In this document: positions 1 through 6,576 of the stretch, in pieces
Layout: each line of letters starts with the position of its first letter
Position numbering within the stretch: the first letter of the stretch is position 1
Source: an uncultured bacterium
GTDB taxonomy: Bacteria > Patescibacteriota > Gracilibacteria > UBA4473
NCBI GenBank assembly: GCA_947311285.1
Contig: CAMZKS010000050.1
Coordinates: 1 to 7,766, forward strand
Reading direction: 5' to 3'
Length of the DNA stretch: 7,766 nt
Translations under genes and position numbers: made by a program
The notes under the pieces: model-generated
Seen by the model: only the letters and a program-made list of their open reading frames with translations
Database searches by the model: none
What the model was told of the DNA's origin: nothing

Positions 1-432
1 CTCGGGGCCGGAGGAGCGGCACGAGACGCTTTATTTACCTTACAAACAGCGGGAGCAAAAACGGTTATTTGGAATCGTACAACCGAGCGGGCCGTGGCGC
101 TAGCAGAAGAGTTTCACGCAGAAGCGGCTGAGTGCTTAACGGCGCTTAACCCAGATAAGTTTGATATCATTATCAACTCAACCTCGGTCGGATTGAAAAA
201 ATGGGAATCCCTTTTGCCAGCGGATTTTTGGACGCCTCATCACGTAGCTTTTGATATGGTTTACGATCCGTTGGAAACAAGATTTTTAAGTGAAGCGGCT
301 GAAGTGGGCGCGTGTACAGTTACAGGTGACCAAATGCTCGTACATCAAGCGCTAGAGCAGTTTCACTTATGGCATGATATGGCGCTAGAGCCGGAAGTTA
401 TGGGAAATGCATTTTTCTTAGCAGATGAATAA
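1..432 (+). CDS. aroE: Shikimate dehydrogenase, C-terminal part (5' end outside window)
   Basis: AroE reduces 3-dehydroshikimate to shikimate with NADPH in the cytoplasm, a step of chorismate and aromatic amino-acid synthesis. The reading frame is open from base 1 and gives 143 codons plus a TAA stop. It opens inside the Rossmann dinucleotide-binding loop (LGAGGAAR). The NRT-x-x-RA motif that contacts the NADP 2'-phosphate follows (NRTTERA, about codons 25-31), then NSTSVGL, the FDMVYDPLET strand, and the C-terminal GDQMLVHQALEQF helix that closes the active site. All are in family order. The N-terminal shikimate-binding domain with the catalytic Lys/Asp pair lies upstream, so catalytic competence cannot be judged. 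The internal ATG at 94 is not the start, because conserved motifs precede it. A quinate/shikimate dehydrogenase paralogue is possible, but the NRT motif favours the NADP-dependent AroE. Confidence 0.93.
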   Translation, partial: LGAGGAARDALFTLQTAGAKTVIWNRTTERAVALAEEFHAEAAECLTALNPDKFDIIINSTSVGLKKWESLLPADFWTPHHVAFDMVYDPLETRFLSEAAEVGACTVTGDQMLVHQALEQFHLWHDMALEPEVMGNAFFLADE

Positions 433-461
433 AGAACGGAAGAAGTCTTTAGCGTTTTTTT
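430..461 (+). terminator. Weak candidate terminator after aroE
   Basis: A 6-bp A/T-rich stem (430-435 TAAAGA with 446-451 TCTTTA, 10-nt loop) begins on the aroE stop codon. After AGC G it is followed by a run of seven T (455-461). The T tract sits where an intrinsic terminator needs it and just ahead of the next promoter, but the stem is short and poor in G+C. Terminator function is inferred only. Confidence 0.35.
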
Positions 462-473
462 ACTTAACACAGT

Positions 474-500
474 TTGTTCTTGTTAATTTTCTGCTATAAT
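474..500 (+). promoter_or_regulatory. Extended -10 promoter for tRNA-Arg
   Basis: A perfect TATAAT lies at 495-500 and is preceded by TGC (492-494), an extended -10 element. A -35-like TTGTTC (474-479) stands 15 bp upstream, a short spacing that the extended -10 could compensate for. Transcription would start near 507, about five bases before the mature tRNA 5' end. Confidence 0.7.
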
Positions 501-511
501 ATGCTGGCTGC

Positions 512-586
512 GTTCCCGTAATTCAACGGATAGAATAGGGCCCTTCTAAGGCCAATATCTAGGTTCGATTCCTAGCGGGAATACCA
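512..586 (+). tRNA. trnR: tRNA-Arg (anticodon UCU), CCA encoded
   Basis: The full cloverleaf can be folded by hand. The acceptor stem is 512-518 with 576-582, the D stem 521-524/533-536, and the D loop has GG and an A at position 20, as is usual for arginine tRNAs. The anticodon stem is 538-542/550-554, and loop CTTCTAA (543-549) places anticodon TCT at 545-547, reading AGA (and AGG by wobble). The variable loop has 4 nt. The T stem is 559-563/571-575 with canonical loop TTCGATT. Discriminator A583 is followed by an encoded CCA (584-586). Two weak spots are visible: the first acceptor pair is G-U, and the outermost anticodon-stem pair is a G-A mismatch (538/554). Everything else, including the A15-U48 Levitt pair, looks normal, so I judge the gene functional. 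Confidence 0.95.
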
Positions 587-604
587 GCATTTTAAGAAAT
601 AAAG

Positions 605-623
605 ACGTTTTTACTTGAAACGT
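605..623 (+). other. Hairpin between tRNA-Arg and nrdR (possible tRNA terminator)
   Basis: A perfect 6-bp inverted repeat, ACGTTT (605-610) and AAACGT (618-623), encloses a 7-nt loop. It lies 19 nt after the tRNA CCA and 17 bp before the nrdR -35 element. No clean T run follows (ATTATTAAATTT), so it is a poor intrinsic terminator. It could be a processing or pausing signal, an operator, or chance. Confidence 0.3.
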
Positions 624-639
624 ATTATTAAATTTACGG

Positions 640-668
640 TTGCGACCTTAGCAGCAATGGGCTAATAA
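640..668 (+). promoter_or_regulatory. Promoter of nrdR, predicting a leaderless mRNA
   Basis: TTGCGA (640-645) and TAATAA (663-668) are separated by the optimal 17 bp. Transcription would start around 675, two or three bases before the nrdR ATG at 678. The bases before the ATG (TTTGTATAC) contain no Shine-Dalgarno sequence, which agrees with a leaderless message. No tandem NrdR-box pair is evident around this promoter. Confidence 0.55.
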
Positions 669-677
669 TTTGTATAC

Positions 678-1118
678 ATGAAATGTTCTAGTTGCGGTTT
701 TGATAATACGAAAGTAGTAGATTCAAGAGTGTCAGAAAATGGATCTTCTATTCGTCGACGACGCGAATGTGAAGAGTGTGGATTTAGATTTACTACTTTT
801 GAAAAATCACAAACCAACAGCTTAATGGTGCACAAAAAAGATGGTAGTACCGAAGCTTATGACCGAGAGAAGCTAGAACGGGCGATTATGATTGCTTGTG
901 GTAAGCGTCGCGTCTCACTCGTAAAAGTACGAGAAAAATTATCTGATATGGAGGAGCGTTGGAGTGTTAAAAAAGACATTAAGGCGGCAGAAATCGGTGA
1001 AAATGTAGTAGAGATGTTGAGAGGTTTAGATGAAATTGCCTTCATCCGTTTTGCGTCTGTTTATAAACAGTTTAAAGACGTTGAGACCTTCAAGAAAGAG
1101 CTAGAGAAGATTTTGTAG
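678..1118 (+). CDS. nrdR: Transcriptional repressor NrdR (zinc ribbon plus ATP-cone)
   Basis: NrdR senses ATP/dATP through an ATP-cone and represses ribonucleotide reductase genes by binding paired NrdR boxes. The 146-residue product has the usual family length. An N-terminal zinc ribbon has C3-x2-C6 and C31-x2-C34. Between them lies the basic VDSR...SIRRRREC stretch typical of the DNA-binding part. The ATP-cone spans about residues 49-139 (VHKKDGS, YDREKLERAI) and ends in the hallmark AFIRFASVYKQF segment (121-132). The start is secure because the first Cys of the ribbon is residue 3, as in the family. There is no Shine-Dalgarno sequence; a promoter ends 9 nt upstream. No nrdA, nrdB, nrdD or nrdJ gene lies in the window, so its targets are elsewhere. 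It meets the minus-strand fusion gene tail to tail with a 15-bp gap. Confidence 0.97.
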   Translation: MKCSSCGFDNTKVVDSRVSENGSSIRRRRECEECGFRFTTFEKSQTNSLMVHKKDGSTEAYDREKLERAIMIACGKRRVSLVKVREKLSDMEERWSVKKDIKAAEIGENVVEMLRGLDEIAFIRFASVYKQFKDVETFKKELEKIL

Positions 1119-1133
1119 ATTTTCTTTTTCGCT

Positions 1134-2930
1134 TTAAGCTTTCATTAGTTTCTCAATCTCCGCTTGGCTCACCCGTCGTGGCATGGTGTTTCGTTGGGTT
1201 TGTATTTTTTTACGAAGCTTGAAAAATTTCCACCACTGAGTGAGTGTTTCTTGCTCAAATAAAACCAGATACATAAGCATCTTAAGATTATACAAACTGG
1301 TTGAGCTTTTCACTCCCAGAGAAAAATCATCTGCATAATTTTTTTGCATTAATATTTTATGGTTTAAGTAAGACATTTGATTTATATGACTTGGTTTACT
1401 GTTCCGATGTTTAATAATCTCCCAAGTGGAAGAACCTGAAGCGCTAATGGTTCGGTCATGGTAAGCGATAGCACTTGGAGTGTAGCGACATTTCCAGGCG
1501 GCCCACTGCATTCGGTAAGCTAAATCAATGTCTTCTTTGTACATAAACATGGCTTCATCAAAATATTCTTTATTTCCTTCTTGATTTGTGAAGGCGACAT
1601 CTTCAAGGGCTTTTCTTCTGTACAGTACCGCAGCTCCAGAGATTCCAAATAAATCTTTGGGATCATCATATTGACCATAATCAACTTCCCCTTGCCCGAT
1701 ATCCTCAAAACGGTGGTTTTTTAGCATATTAATACCAACAGAATCAATGAAATTAGTTTTTCCCATTTCACGAACATCGCCTGAGTTTTCGCTGTAGCCT
1801 TTAAAGTCCCAACGTTTAAGTTTTCCGCCCGCTGAACCATAGATTGGTTTCTCTGATATCGCTCGCACAAGAGATGAAATAAAGTTTGGCTCAAAAATCA
1901 TATCGGCATTTAAACACGCATACATATCACTATCCGTTGCGTTTATGATTTTGTTGTGACCTCTGGCAAAGCCAACGTTTTCTTCGGACTCAAGTAACTC
2001 TATATCAGCGTAATTATTTCGCAGAATGCTGGTGGAGTTGTCTTGTGAGTGGTTATCGAGAATCACAATTTCTAAGTTCTCGTAATCTTGTGCCAGTAGT
2101 GAATCAAGGCATGGTTCTAAATATCGGTCTGAGTTACAGGTAATAAGTCCAATAGTGACCTTTGGCGAGACAGAATTTAAGATCGGTGACTCAGCCTTGA
2201 ATTCTCGTCGTAGGCTCGTACCACTAAAGGCTTCTTGGGCTAAAATGTTAGCTTCAAGTAAGGAGTCATGAGTTCCTGCATCGGCCCACATACCTAAGTA
2301 TTTGCGAGCTTTCAATAAATTTTTCTCTCGATACAAATTATTAACGTCAGTTATCTCAAGCTCACCACGTTTTGACGGTTGTACTTGTTTTATGTAGTCA
2401 AAAACTTGATTGTCGTATAAATAGAGCCCCGTCTGAGCAAGGTTTGATTTTGGAAAACTTGGTTTTTCTTCAATAGAACGAACCGTGCTATCTTCTTTTA
2501 GTTCCACCACACCAAATCTTCCAGGATCTTCAACCTCTTTTACAAAAATTTGAGCGCCTTGCTTAAAGCGCATAACGTCTTCTGCAAACGCTTCTTCAAA
2601 AATATTATCAGACAAAATAACGGCTAAACTTTCACCATTGGCAAAATCTTCAGCCAGACTTAACGCTTGTGCGATACCACCGGCACCGTCTTGGATTTTA
2701 TAAGTAAAATCAACATTTATGTCAGCCCCTGATCCCAGCAACTGCATAAAGTCTCCTGCGTGCTCAGGGCTAGAAATGACCAAAATTTCATTTACTCCTG
2801 AACCTTTTAAAGTCTCAATTGGGTAGTATATCATCGGTTTATTATAAACCGGTAATAAATGTTTGTTGGTTACTTTTGTACAAGGGTAAAGTCTTGAACC
2901 AGTGCCGCCCGCTAAAATGACTCCTTTCAT
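1134..2930 (-). CDS. RmlA-type sugar nucleotidylyltransferase fused to a GT2 glycosyltransferase
   Basis: This 598-residue protein joins two enzymes. Residues 1-235 match glucose-1-phosphate thymidylyltransferase (RmlA/RfbA), which makes dTDP-glucose from glucose-1-phosphate and dTTP: signature GGTGSR (8-13), KHLLPVYNKPMI (23-34), metal-binding SDN (107-109), EEKP (154-157), RGELEITDVN (188-197) and WADAGTHDSL (215-224). After a linker (about 236-256), residues 257-500 form a GT-A fold family 2 glycosyltransferase: KVTIGLITCNSDRYLEPCLDS, LDNHSQDNS (291-299), NVGFARGHN (318-326), a DXD-like NADM (341-344), SGAAVLYRR (431-439) and catalytic-base motif KEDIDLAYR (465-473). The C-terminal 100 residues include a hydrophobic/aromatic patch (547-570) and a basic tail, possibly membrane-associating. 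The GT2 half resembles WbbL-type rhamnosyltransferases, but its acceptor cannot be read. It probably acts on the cytoplasmic membrane face in surface-glycan synthesis. ATG at 2930 starts the nucleotidyltransferase exactly at its conserved N-terminus. No Shine-Dalgarno sequence is present. Confidence 0.92.
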   Translation of the reverse strand: MKGVILAGGTGSRLYPCTKVTNKHLLPVYNKPMIYYPIETLKGSGVNEILVISSPEHAGDFMQLLGSGADINVDFTYKIQDGAGGIAQALSLAEDFANGESLAVILSDNIFEEAFAEDVMRFKQGAQIFVKEVEDPGRFGVVELKEDSTVRSIEEKPSFPKSNLAQTGLYLYDNQVFDYIKQVQPSKRGELEITDVNNLYREKNLLKARKYLGMWADAGTHDSLLEANILAQEAFSGTSLRREFKAESPILNSVSPKVTIGLITCNSDRYLEPCLDSLLAQDYENLEIVILDNHSQDNSTSILRNNYADIELLESEENVGFARGHNKIINATDSDMYACLNADMIFEPNFISSLVRAISEKPIYGSAGGKLKRWDFKGYSENSGDVREMGKTNFIDSVGINMLKNHRFEDIGQGEVDYGQYDDPKDLFGISGAAVLYRRKALEDVAFTNQEGNKEYFDEAMFMYKEDIDLAYRMQWAAWKCRYTPSAIAYHDRTISASGSSTWEIIKHRNSKPSHINQMSYLNHKILMQKNYADDFSLGVKSSTSLYNLKMLMYLVLFEQETLTQWWKFFKLRKKIQTQRNTMPRRVSQAEIEKLMKA

Positions 2931-2946
2931 GAGGTTTAAAAAGGGA

Positions 2947-2952
2947 ACTATA
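2947..2952 (-). promoter_or_regulatory. Candidate -10 element for the fusion gene
   Basis: On the minus strand TATAGT lies 16 nt before the ATG, which would give a leader of about 9-10 nt. No convincing -35 is found at 16-19 bp spacing (the 17-bp position reads TAGAAA). The leader sequence (CCCTTTTTAAACCTC) has no Shine-Dalgarno motif. Confidence 0.3.
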
Positions 2953-3008
2953 CTTTTTTCTAATTTGATTTTCTAGTAAAATAATCTGAAATGCAAATCA
3001 ATCCCAGC

Positions 3009-3029
3009 CAAAAGCGGGTATTGCTTTTG
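3009..3029. promoter_or_regulatory. Perfect inverted repeat overlapping a -35 box (candidate operator)
   Basis: CAAAAGC (3009-3015) and GCTTTTG (3023-3029) form a perfect 7-bp inverted repeat around a 7-nt centre. The right arm overlaps the first three bases of the -35 element at 3027-3032 of the downstream gene, where a bound repressor would block RNA polymerase. It lies in the 135-bp divergent region, so it could affect both genes. Its function is inferred. Confidence 0.4.
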
Positions 3030-3055
3030 CTAGAGCGATAAAAATCTGTTATAAT
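3027..3055 (+). promoter_or_regulatory. Strong sigma70-type promoter, predicting a leaderless mRNA
   Basis: TTGCTA (3027-3032), a 17-bp spacer and a perfect TATAAT (3050-3055) preceded by TGT (extended -10) make this the best promoter in the window. The start would fall near 3062, only about four bases before the ATG at 3066, leaving no room for a ribosome-binding site. Confidence 0.75.
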
Positions 3056-3065
3056 AAGTCGAATT

Positions 3066-5411
3066 ATGCGCCAATATTTTACCAGTCTTCAAGTTTTTGT
3101 AGCCGCGGCCTTGGCGATGGTATTTTTTGTTGGTGTTTTATGGGCAGAAAAAGCTAGTTTTAACAAGCAATCAGGCCTGATGAATCCGTTTGAATCAACG
3201 GAGTTTGTGAACGAACGTTTAGTGGTGCAGAGTGACCAGCCACAATCGTGGCTTCATACTACTGGAGAGATTTTTATGTTAATGCCAAGTGCTAAGTTTA
3301 ATTTAGCCAATCAGGCCCGCGAGTTAGAAGAGGGGGTGATGTTTGTAAACTCACGTTTGCAAACCCAATCGGATATAGAGAAGGCCCGTGCGGGGTTTAA
3401 GCCTCCTTTTAAGTTTGATGAAGTTATTTTATCTGGAGGACAGATTAAAGTTGGTCCCTTCGTGGTGATGTCTCCACAAGGAGTAATGGTGTTAAAACGG
3501 GATTTGGTGCGTCGAGAATCTTTAATTTATGCGCATGATCACTCTGTACAACTTTACTTTCCAAAAGCGAAAGAAGCTTTTGTGATTCCCGCGGGCTACA
3601 TGGCACTGATTAAGGAGGACCGGGCCTCATTACTAGCGCCACTTTATTTCACAAAACTAAAGAAAGAGTTGAATCTTACGCCGCTAAATCCTGATAGTTT
3701 AGGAATGGAGTCTGTACAGTCTGCTCTTCTGCAAGGGCTGGAGTTGTCTGAAGTTTGGGAAAAAGCCGTTATTGAATACGCCGAGAATAGTGTTACAGGA
3801 CTTACTCGTTATTCGCCGGCTAGTTTAATGGGGCGATTTCTATCAATCTTAAATTATGTTCAGAGGTATTATGCCTTAGGGGTTAATCAAGATTTTAAAG
3901 ATAATTATGAATATGAAAAGCTGATAGCGGATCTTAAAGATGTATATTTTTCTTTTGCGGATGTTGATAAAAAGCGATCAATAGAAAAGGCACTTGAGTT
4001 TAGTGAGATTAAGGCAAGTTCTGACTGGGCTCGTTATTTTATTGAAACACCGTTTTATAAGAAAGTGTGGGATAAATTTTTGCAGCAACAAAGAGTTTCG
4101 TTTTATGAAGCTTTTCCAGGGAATTTAGAAGTTGAAGCGCTTAGAATTTTGTGGGGTCCTCCAACGGAGTTTCGAGATTTTGAAGATTTTCAAAGCAACT
4201 ATTACCTTTTTGAAACTTATTATGCGCAAAACTATTTGGTGCCAGCTCAAGAACAGTTACAGCTGATTTTGGATAATTTTGATAATATAGATTTAGAGGC
4301 CAAAGTGACACAAGGACAGATTACCCCGGCGAGAAGGCAAGTAGGATTGTTACTGCAAAGAGATGTAAAAAGAAGTAATAGTCAGATTTTCGAATTGTAC
4401 ATTAAGCTGGTTAAGGCGGAGAGTTTGTTAACGCCAAAGGCGTCTGAATTATCACAAGAAATTCGATTAGAAGTAGCTCAAGAGTTATTATTCTTCCTTG
4501 ATTCACTGTTGGACTCAAGAACGCGCCAAGACGAAGTAATTATCCTACTTCAAGCGTATAAAAATTTGGAAATTTCAGCCTTGGCCGAAAGTCTTGGCCG
4601 AACGGTCTTTAATGAAAGAGAACGTGATACATTGCTTAGGGTTCAAAGTATCGGTGATATTACAGAAGAGGATATGATTCTTATTCGAGAGGATAATATA
4701 ACAGCAGAAGAGGTGAAAATCTTGAGGGAGCAACTGAGAGAACAGGAGGTAGCACCTATTGCTTCGGAGCCGGTTGGAATTCAAACAGAAAAAGATTTTA
4801 CTGAATTTTTAAATGATCGTCACGTGCAAATTCAGGGGATTAATCTTCAAGTTAAAGAGAAAGGGGACAATACCTTTATGACTTTTAGTCAGGCGAGCTA
4901 CGAAGGCTACCCGTTACAAGGCACCTTCAGCACTCAGAGACAGAAGTTTAGTCTTATTAAGCTTGGAGAGATAAGTGAAACGCGAGCTACGGCTTCAAAT
5001 TTTGGTGCGTTCTTAACTCAGATGTACAATGCGAATGAAAAATCAAATAAAGATAATCAAGTTCAAGCGGTTGATGACGGCCCAAATAATGGCACATCTA
5101 CGGCGATAATCCAGCGTCGAAACATCTTAAAACTACTAAAACAAAAAGGCTTAGATTCAAAATTTGATAAGGTCCTTCTTACGAATAATAAATTCACGAA
5201 AGCGCGAATTGAGCAAGCCAGCTTCGAGAAAAAATATTTACTATCGTTTGATTTTGATTTAGGCCCACCCATTAGAATTCGTAACCTGACCGCTAAATTT
5301 GGACGAAGTAAGCTTCTTTTTCCTGGGCAAGTGTTTAAATATGAAACGCTTGAAGTCGATTTGATTAAAGCGATTGAGAGCAAACTTGAAGCGATAAGCT
5401 TGAAAGAGTAG
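3066..5411 (+). CDS. Large membrane-anchored or secreted protein of unknown function
   Basis: I do not recognise a family for this 781-residue protein. Residues 8-26 form one hydrophobic helix after a short basic start, so it is a signal peptide or type II anchor and the rest is extracytoplasmic. Residues about 48-185 look beta-rich (for example SGGQIKVGPFVVMSPQGVMVL, 123-143), loosely like a FecR-type beta domain. Residues about 215-560 are mostly helical, with many Glu/Lys/Leu heptad-like stretches. A Pro/Glu-rich hinge (561-572) leads to two C-terminal alpha/beta units (about 577-637 and 686-748) that share a QAS[YF]E core and seem to be a duplication, separated by a low-complexity Asn/Asp/Gly linker (655-680). 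No cysteine occurs anywhere in it, and no catalytic motif is visible. The start is fixed by the adjacent promoter and the signal segment; there is no Shine-Dalgarno sequence. A LysM-M23 gene follows 48 bp downstream, so a cell-envelope role is plausible. The gene is real: long, uninterrupted and with a clear promoter. Confidence 0.9.
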   Translation: MRQYFTSLQVFVAAALAMVFFVGVLWAEKASFNKQSGLMNPFESTEFVNERLVVQSDQPQSWLHTTGEIFMLMPSAKFNLANQARELEEGVMFVNSRLQTQSDIEKARAGFKPPFKFDEVILSGGQIKVGPFVVMSPQGVMVLKRDLVRRESLIYAHDHSVQLYFPKAKEAFVIPAGYMALIKEDRASLLAPLYFTKLKKELNLTPLNPDSLGMESVQSALLQGLELSEVWEKAVIEYAENSVTGLTRYSPASLMGRFLSILNYVQRYYALGVNQDFKDNYEYEKLIADLKDVYFSFADVDKKRSIEKALEFSEIKASSDWARYFIETPFYKKVWDKFLQQQRVSFYEAFPGNLEVEALRILWGPPTEFRDFEDFQSNYYLFETYYAQNYLVPAQEQLQLILDNFDNIDLEAKVTQGQITPARRQVGLLLQRDVKRSNSQIFELYIKLVKAESLLTPKASELSQEIRLEVAQELLFFLDSLLDSRTRQDEVIILLQAYKNLEISALAESLGRTVFNERERDTLLRVQSIGDITEEDMILIREDNITAEEVKILREQLREQEVAPIASEPVGIQTEKDFTEFLNDRHVQIQGINLQVKEKGDNTFMTFSQASYEGYPLQGTFSTQRQKFSLIKLGEISETRATASNFGAFLTQMYNANEKSNKDNQVQAVDDGPNNGTSTAIIQRRNILKLLKQKGLDSKFDKVLLTNNKFTKARIEQASFEKKYLLSFDFDLGPPIRIRNLTAKFGRSKLLFPGQVFKYETLEVDLIKAIESKLEAISLKE

Positions 5412-5417
5412 AGGGCA

Positions 5418-5445
5418 TTGACTTAAGGCCAGGCAAAACTATATT
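5418..5445 (+). promoter_or_regulatory. Promoter in the short gap before the LysM-M23 gene
   Basis: TTGACT (5418-5423), a 16-bp spacer and TATATT (5440-5445) fill the 48-bp gap between the two genes. The predicted start near 5452 leaves about 8 nt of leader (GAAATTAT), which has no Shine-Dalgarno motif. The gene can therefore be expressed on its own as well as by read-through from upstream, since no terminator is seen in the gap. Confidence 0.6.
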
Positions 5446-5459
5446 CTGCTAGAAATTAT

Positions 5460-6515
5460 ATGGTTCGATTTTACATTTTACGGGTTCTAAATTCACCGTT
5501 TGGCTTTCAGCTGGTTTGCTTAACATTTCTTTGTTTCTTTCTCTTCAGTTTTCGACCGCCTTACGTACAAAACCTTCAACCTTTTGGGGATTTTGGTACC
5601 TCTGTGACAAACGATTTTATTTCGGTTCGAGCCACGGGTTTTCTAGAAAACTCAATTGGAGTTAATACCGCTGGTCTCCGAGAAATTATGGTAGAGGACG
5701 AAGCGGGCCAAAAAGTGATTCGTCGTAAGCGAGATGCGACGGTTTATTACACCATTAAAATTGGAGATAATGTCTCTAAAATAGCGCATAAATTTGGCTT
5801 GAAAGTGTCCACCGTTTTATGGGCCAACGACTTAAGTGCAAAAGATAACTTGCAGCCTGGGGAGAAAATGACAATTCCACCTTCGGATGGAGTTTATTAT
5901 AAAGTACAAAACAACGATACGTTAGGTGAAATTGCTAAAATTCATGGAGTAGATGTAGCCAAGATTAAGGCCTACAACCCAATTAAAAACAATGTAGTTA
6001 AGGTGGGAAAAAAAATATTTATTCCTGGGGCGAAACGAATTTATGTAAAAGCGAAGCCGGCAACGGCCACATCTAGACCAGTTTACACCACGACGACGAA
6101 TAGCCCCGGATCGGATTCAGCCACGAATATTAGTTCTATTGGCTTAAACTTAATTCGACCAACTCGGGGGGTGCTAACACAAGGGTACGGAAATGGACAC
6201 TATGCCATTGATATTGCCAATAGTCGCAATACACCGATTTACGCAGCTGCTGGCGGAGTGGTGAGGTTAGCACGGTCAAGCGGATGGAATTATGGCTATG
6301 GAACCTACCTAATAATTGACCATGGAAACGATGTCGAAACCCTTTATGCTCATAATCAAACGCTAAAAGTCTCAGAAGGCGATACCGTTAAAGCGGGGCA
6401 GTTAGTCTCCCTAATGGGGAATTCGGGACGGGTGTTTGGGCCAACGGGAATCCATGTGCATTTCGAATTGCGAATTCGTGGGCGGAAAGTGAACCCGTAT
6501 AACTATTTTGATTAA
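5460..6515 (+). CDS. LysM-LysM-M23 peptidoglycan endopeptidase, membrane-anchored
   Basis: The 351-residue protein is a zinc metallopeptidase expected to cut peptide cross-links of peptidoglycan outside the cytoplasmic membrane. A hydrophobic segment (about 16-32) after a basic N-terminus is a signal or anchor helix. LysM domain 1 covers about 95-140 (YYTIKIGDNVSKIAHKFG...IPP) and LysM domain 2 about 145-190 (YYKVQNNDTLGEIAKIHG...IPG); both bind glycan strands. A Thr/Ser/Pro-rich linker (198-226) leads to the M23 domain (230-351). All active-site residues are present: H247-x3-D251 and H334 as zinc ligands, with H298 (YAHN) and H332 (HVHFEL) as catalytic histidines. It should therefore be an active enzyme, unlike degenerate EnvC/NlpD-type activators. 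The ATG at 5460 fits the signal segment and lies just after a promoter; there is no Shine-Dalgarno sequence. Its exact bond specificity cannot be read. Confidence 0.95.
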   Translation: MVRFYILRVLNSPFGFQLVCLTFLCFFLFSFRPPYVQNLQPFGDFGTSVTNDFISVRATGFLENSIGVNTAGLREIMVEDEAGQKVIRRKRDATVYYTIKIGDNVSKIAHKFGLKVSTVLWANDLSAKDNLQPGEKMTIPPSDGVYYKVQNNDTLGEIAKIHGVDVAKIKAYNPIKNNVVKVGKKIFIPGAKRIYVKAKPATATSRPVYTTTTNSPGSDSATNISSIGLNLIRPTRGVLTQGYGNGHYAIDIANSRNTPIYAAAGGVVRLARSSGWNYGYGTYLIIDHGNDVETLYAHNQTLKVSEGDTVKAGQLVSLMGNSGRVFGPTGIHVHFELRIRGRKVNPYNYFD

Positions 6516-6564
6516 CATTAAGTTTTACTGAAGTGCCACTCTATTAGTGCGTTAGTTTAAAGTT

Positions 6565-6570
6565 TATGTT
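6565..6570 (+). promoter_or_regulatory. Weak -10-like element directly before comEC
   Basis: TATGTT at 6565-6570 would start transcription near the GTG at 6577. No recognisable -35 is found at the right distance. The 61-bp gap 6516-6576 otherwise holds only a 4-bp CACT/AGTG hairpin (about 6537-6549) and no terminator, so comEC may also be read through from the peptidase gene. Confidence 0.25.
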
Positions 6571-6576
6571 TTTTGG

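Noticed and set aside
94..96. ATG as the start of a short 112-residue protein in the aroE frame
   Set aside because: The same frame is open to base 1 and the preceding codons encode the conserved NADP-binding loop, so this is an internal methionine of a gene cut by the window edge.
624..677. NrdR boxes for autoregulation of nrdR
   Set aside because: No pair of the expected palindromic 16-mers (ACA...TGT type) at helical spacing is visible; TTGTATACAT near the start codon is a single partial resemblance.
857..1045. Minus-strand open frame inside nrdR
   Set aside because: It lies wholly within a certain gene on the other strand and shows no recognisable motif or start signal. The same holds for the frames at 1520-1708, 4575-4784, 5063-5383 and 7191-7376 opposite or inside the fusion, 781-residue and comEC genes.
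3066..5411. Naming the 781-residue protein a FecR-domain protein
   Set aside because: The beta-rich stretch around residues 120-185 only vaguely resembles FecR; there is no neighbouring sigma factor or TonB receptor to support it.
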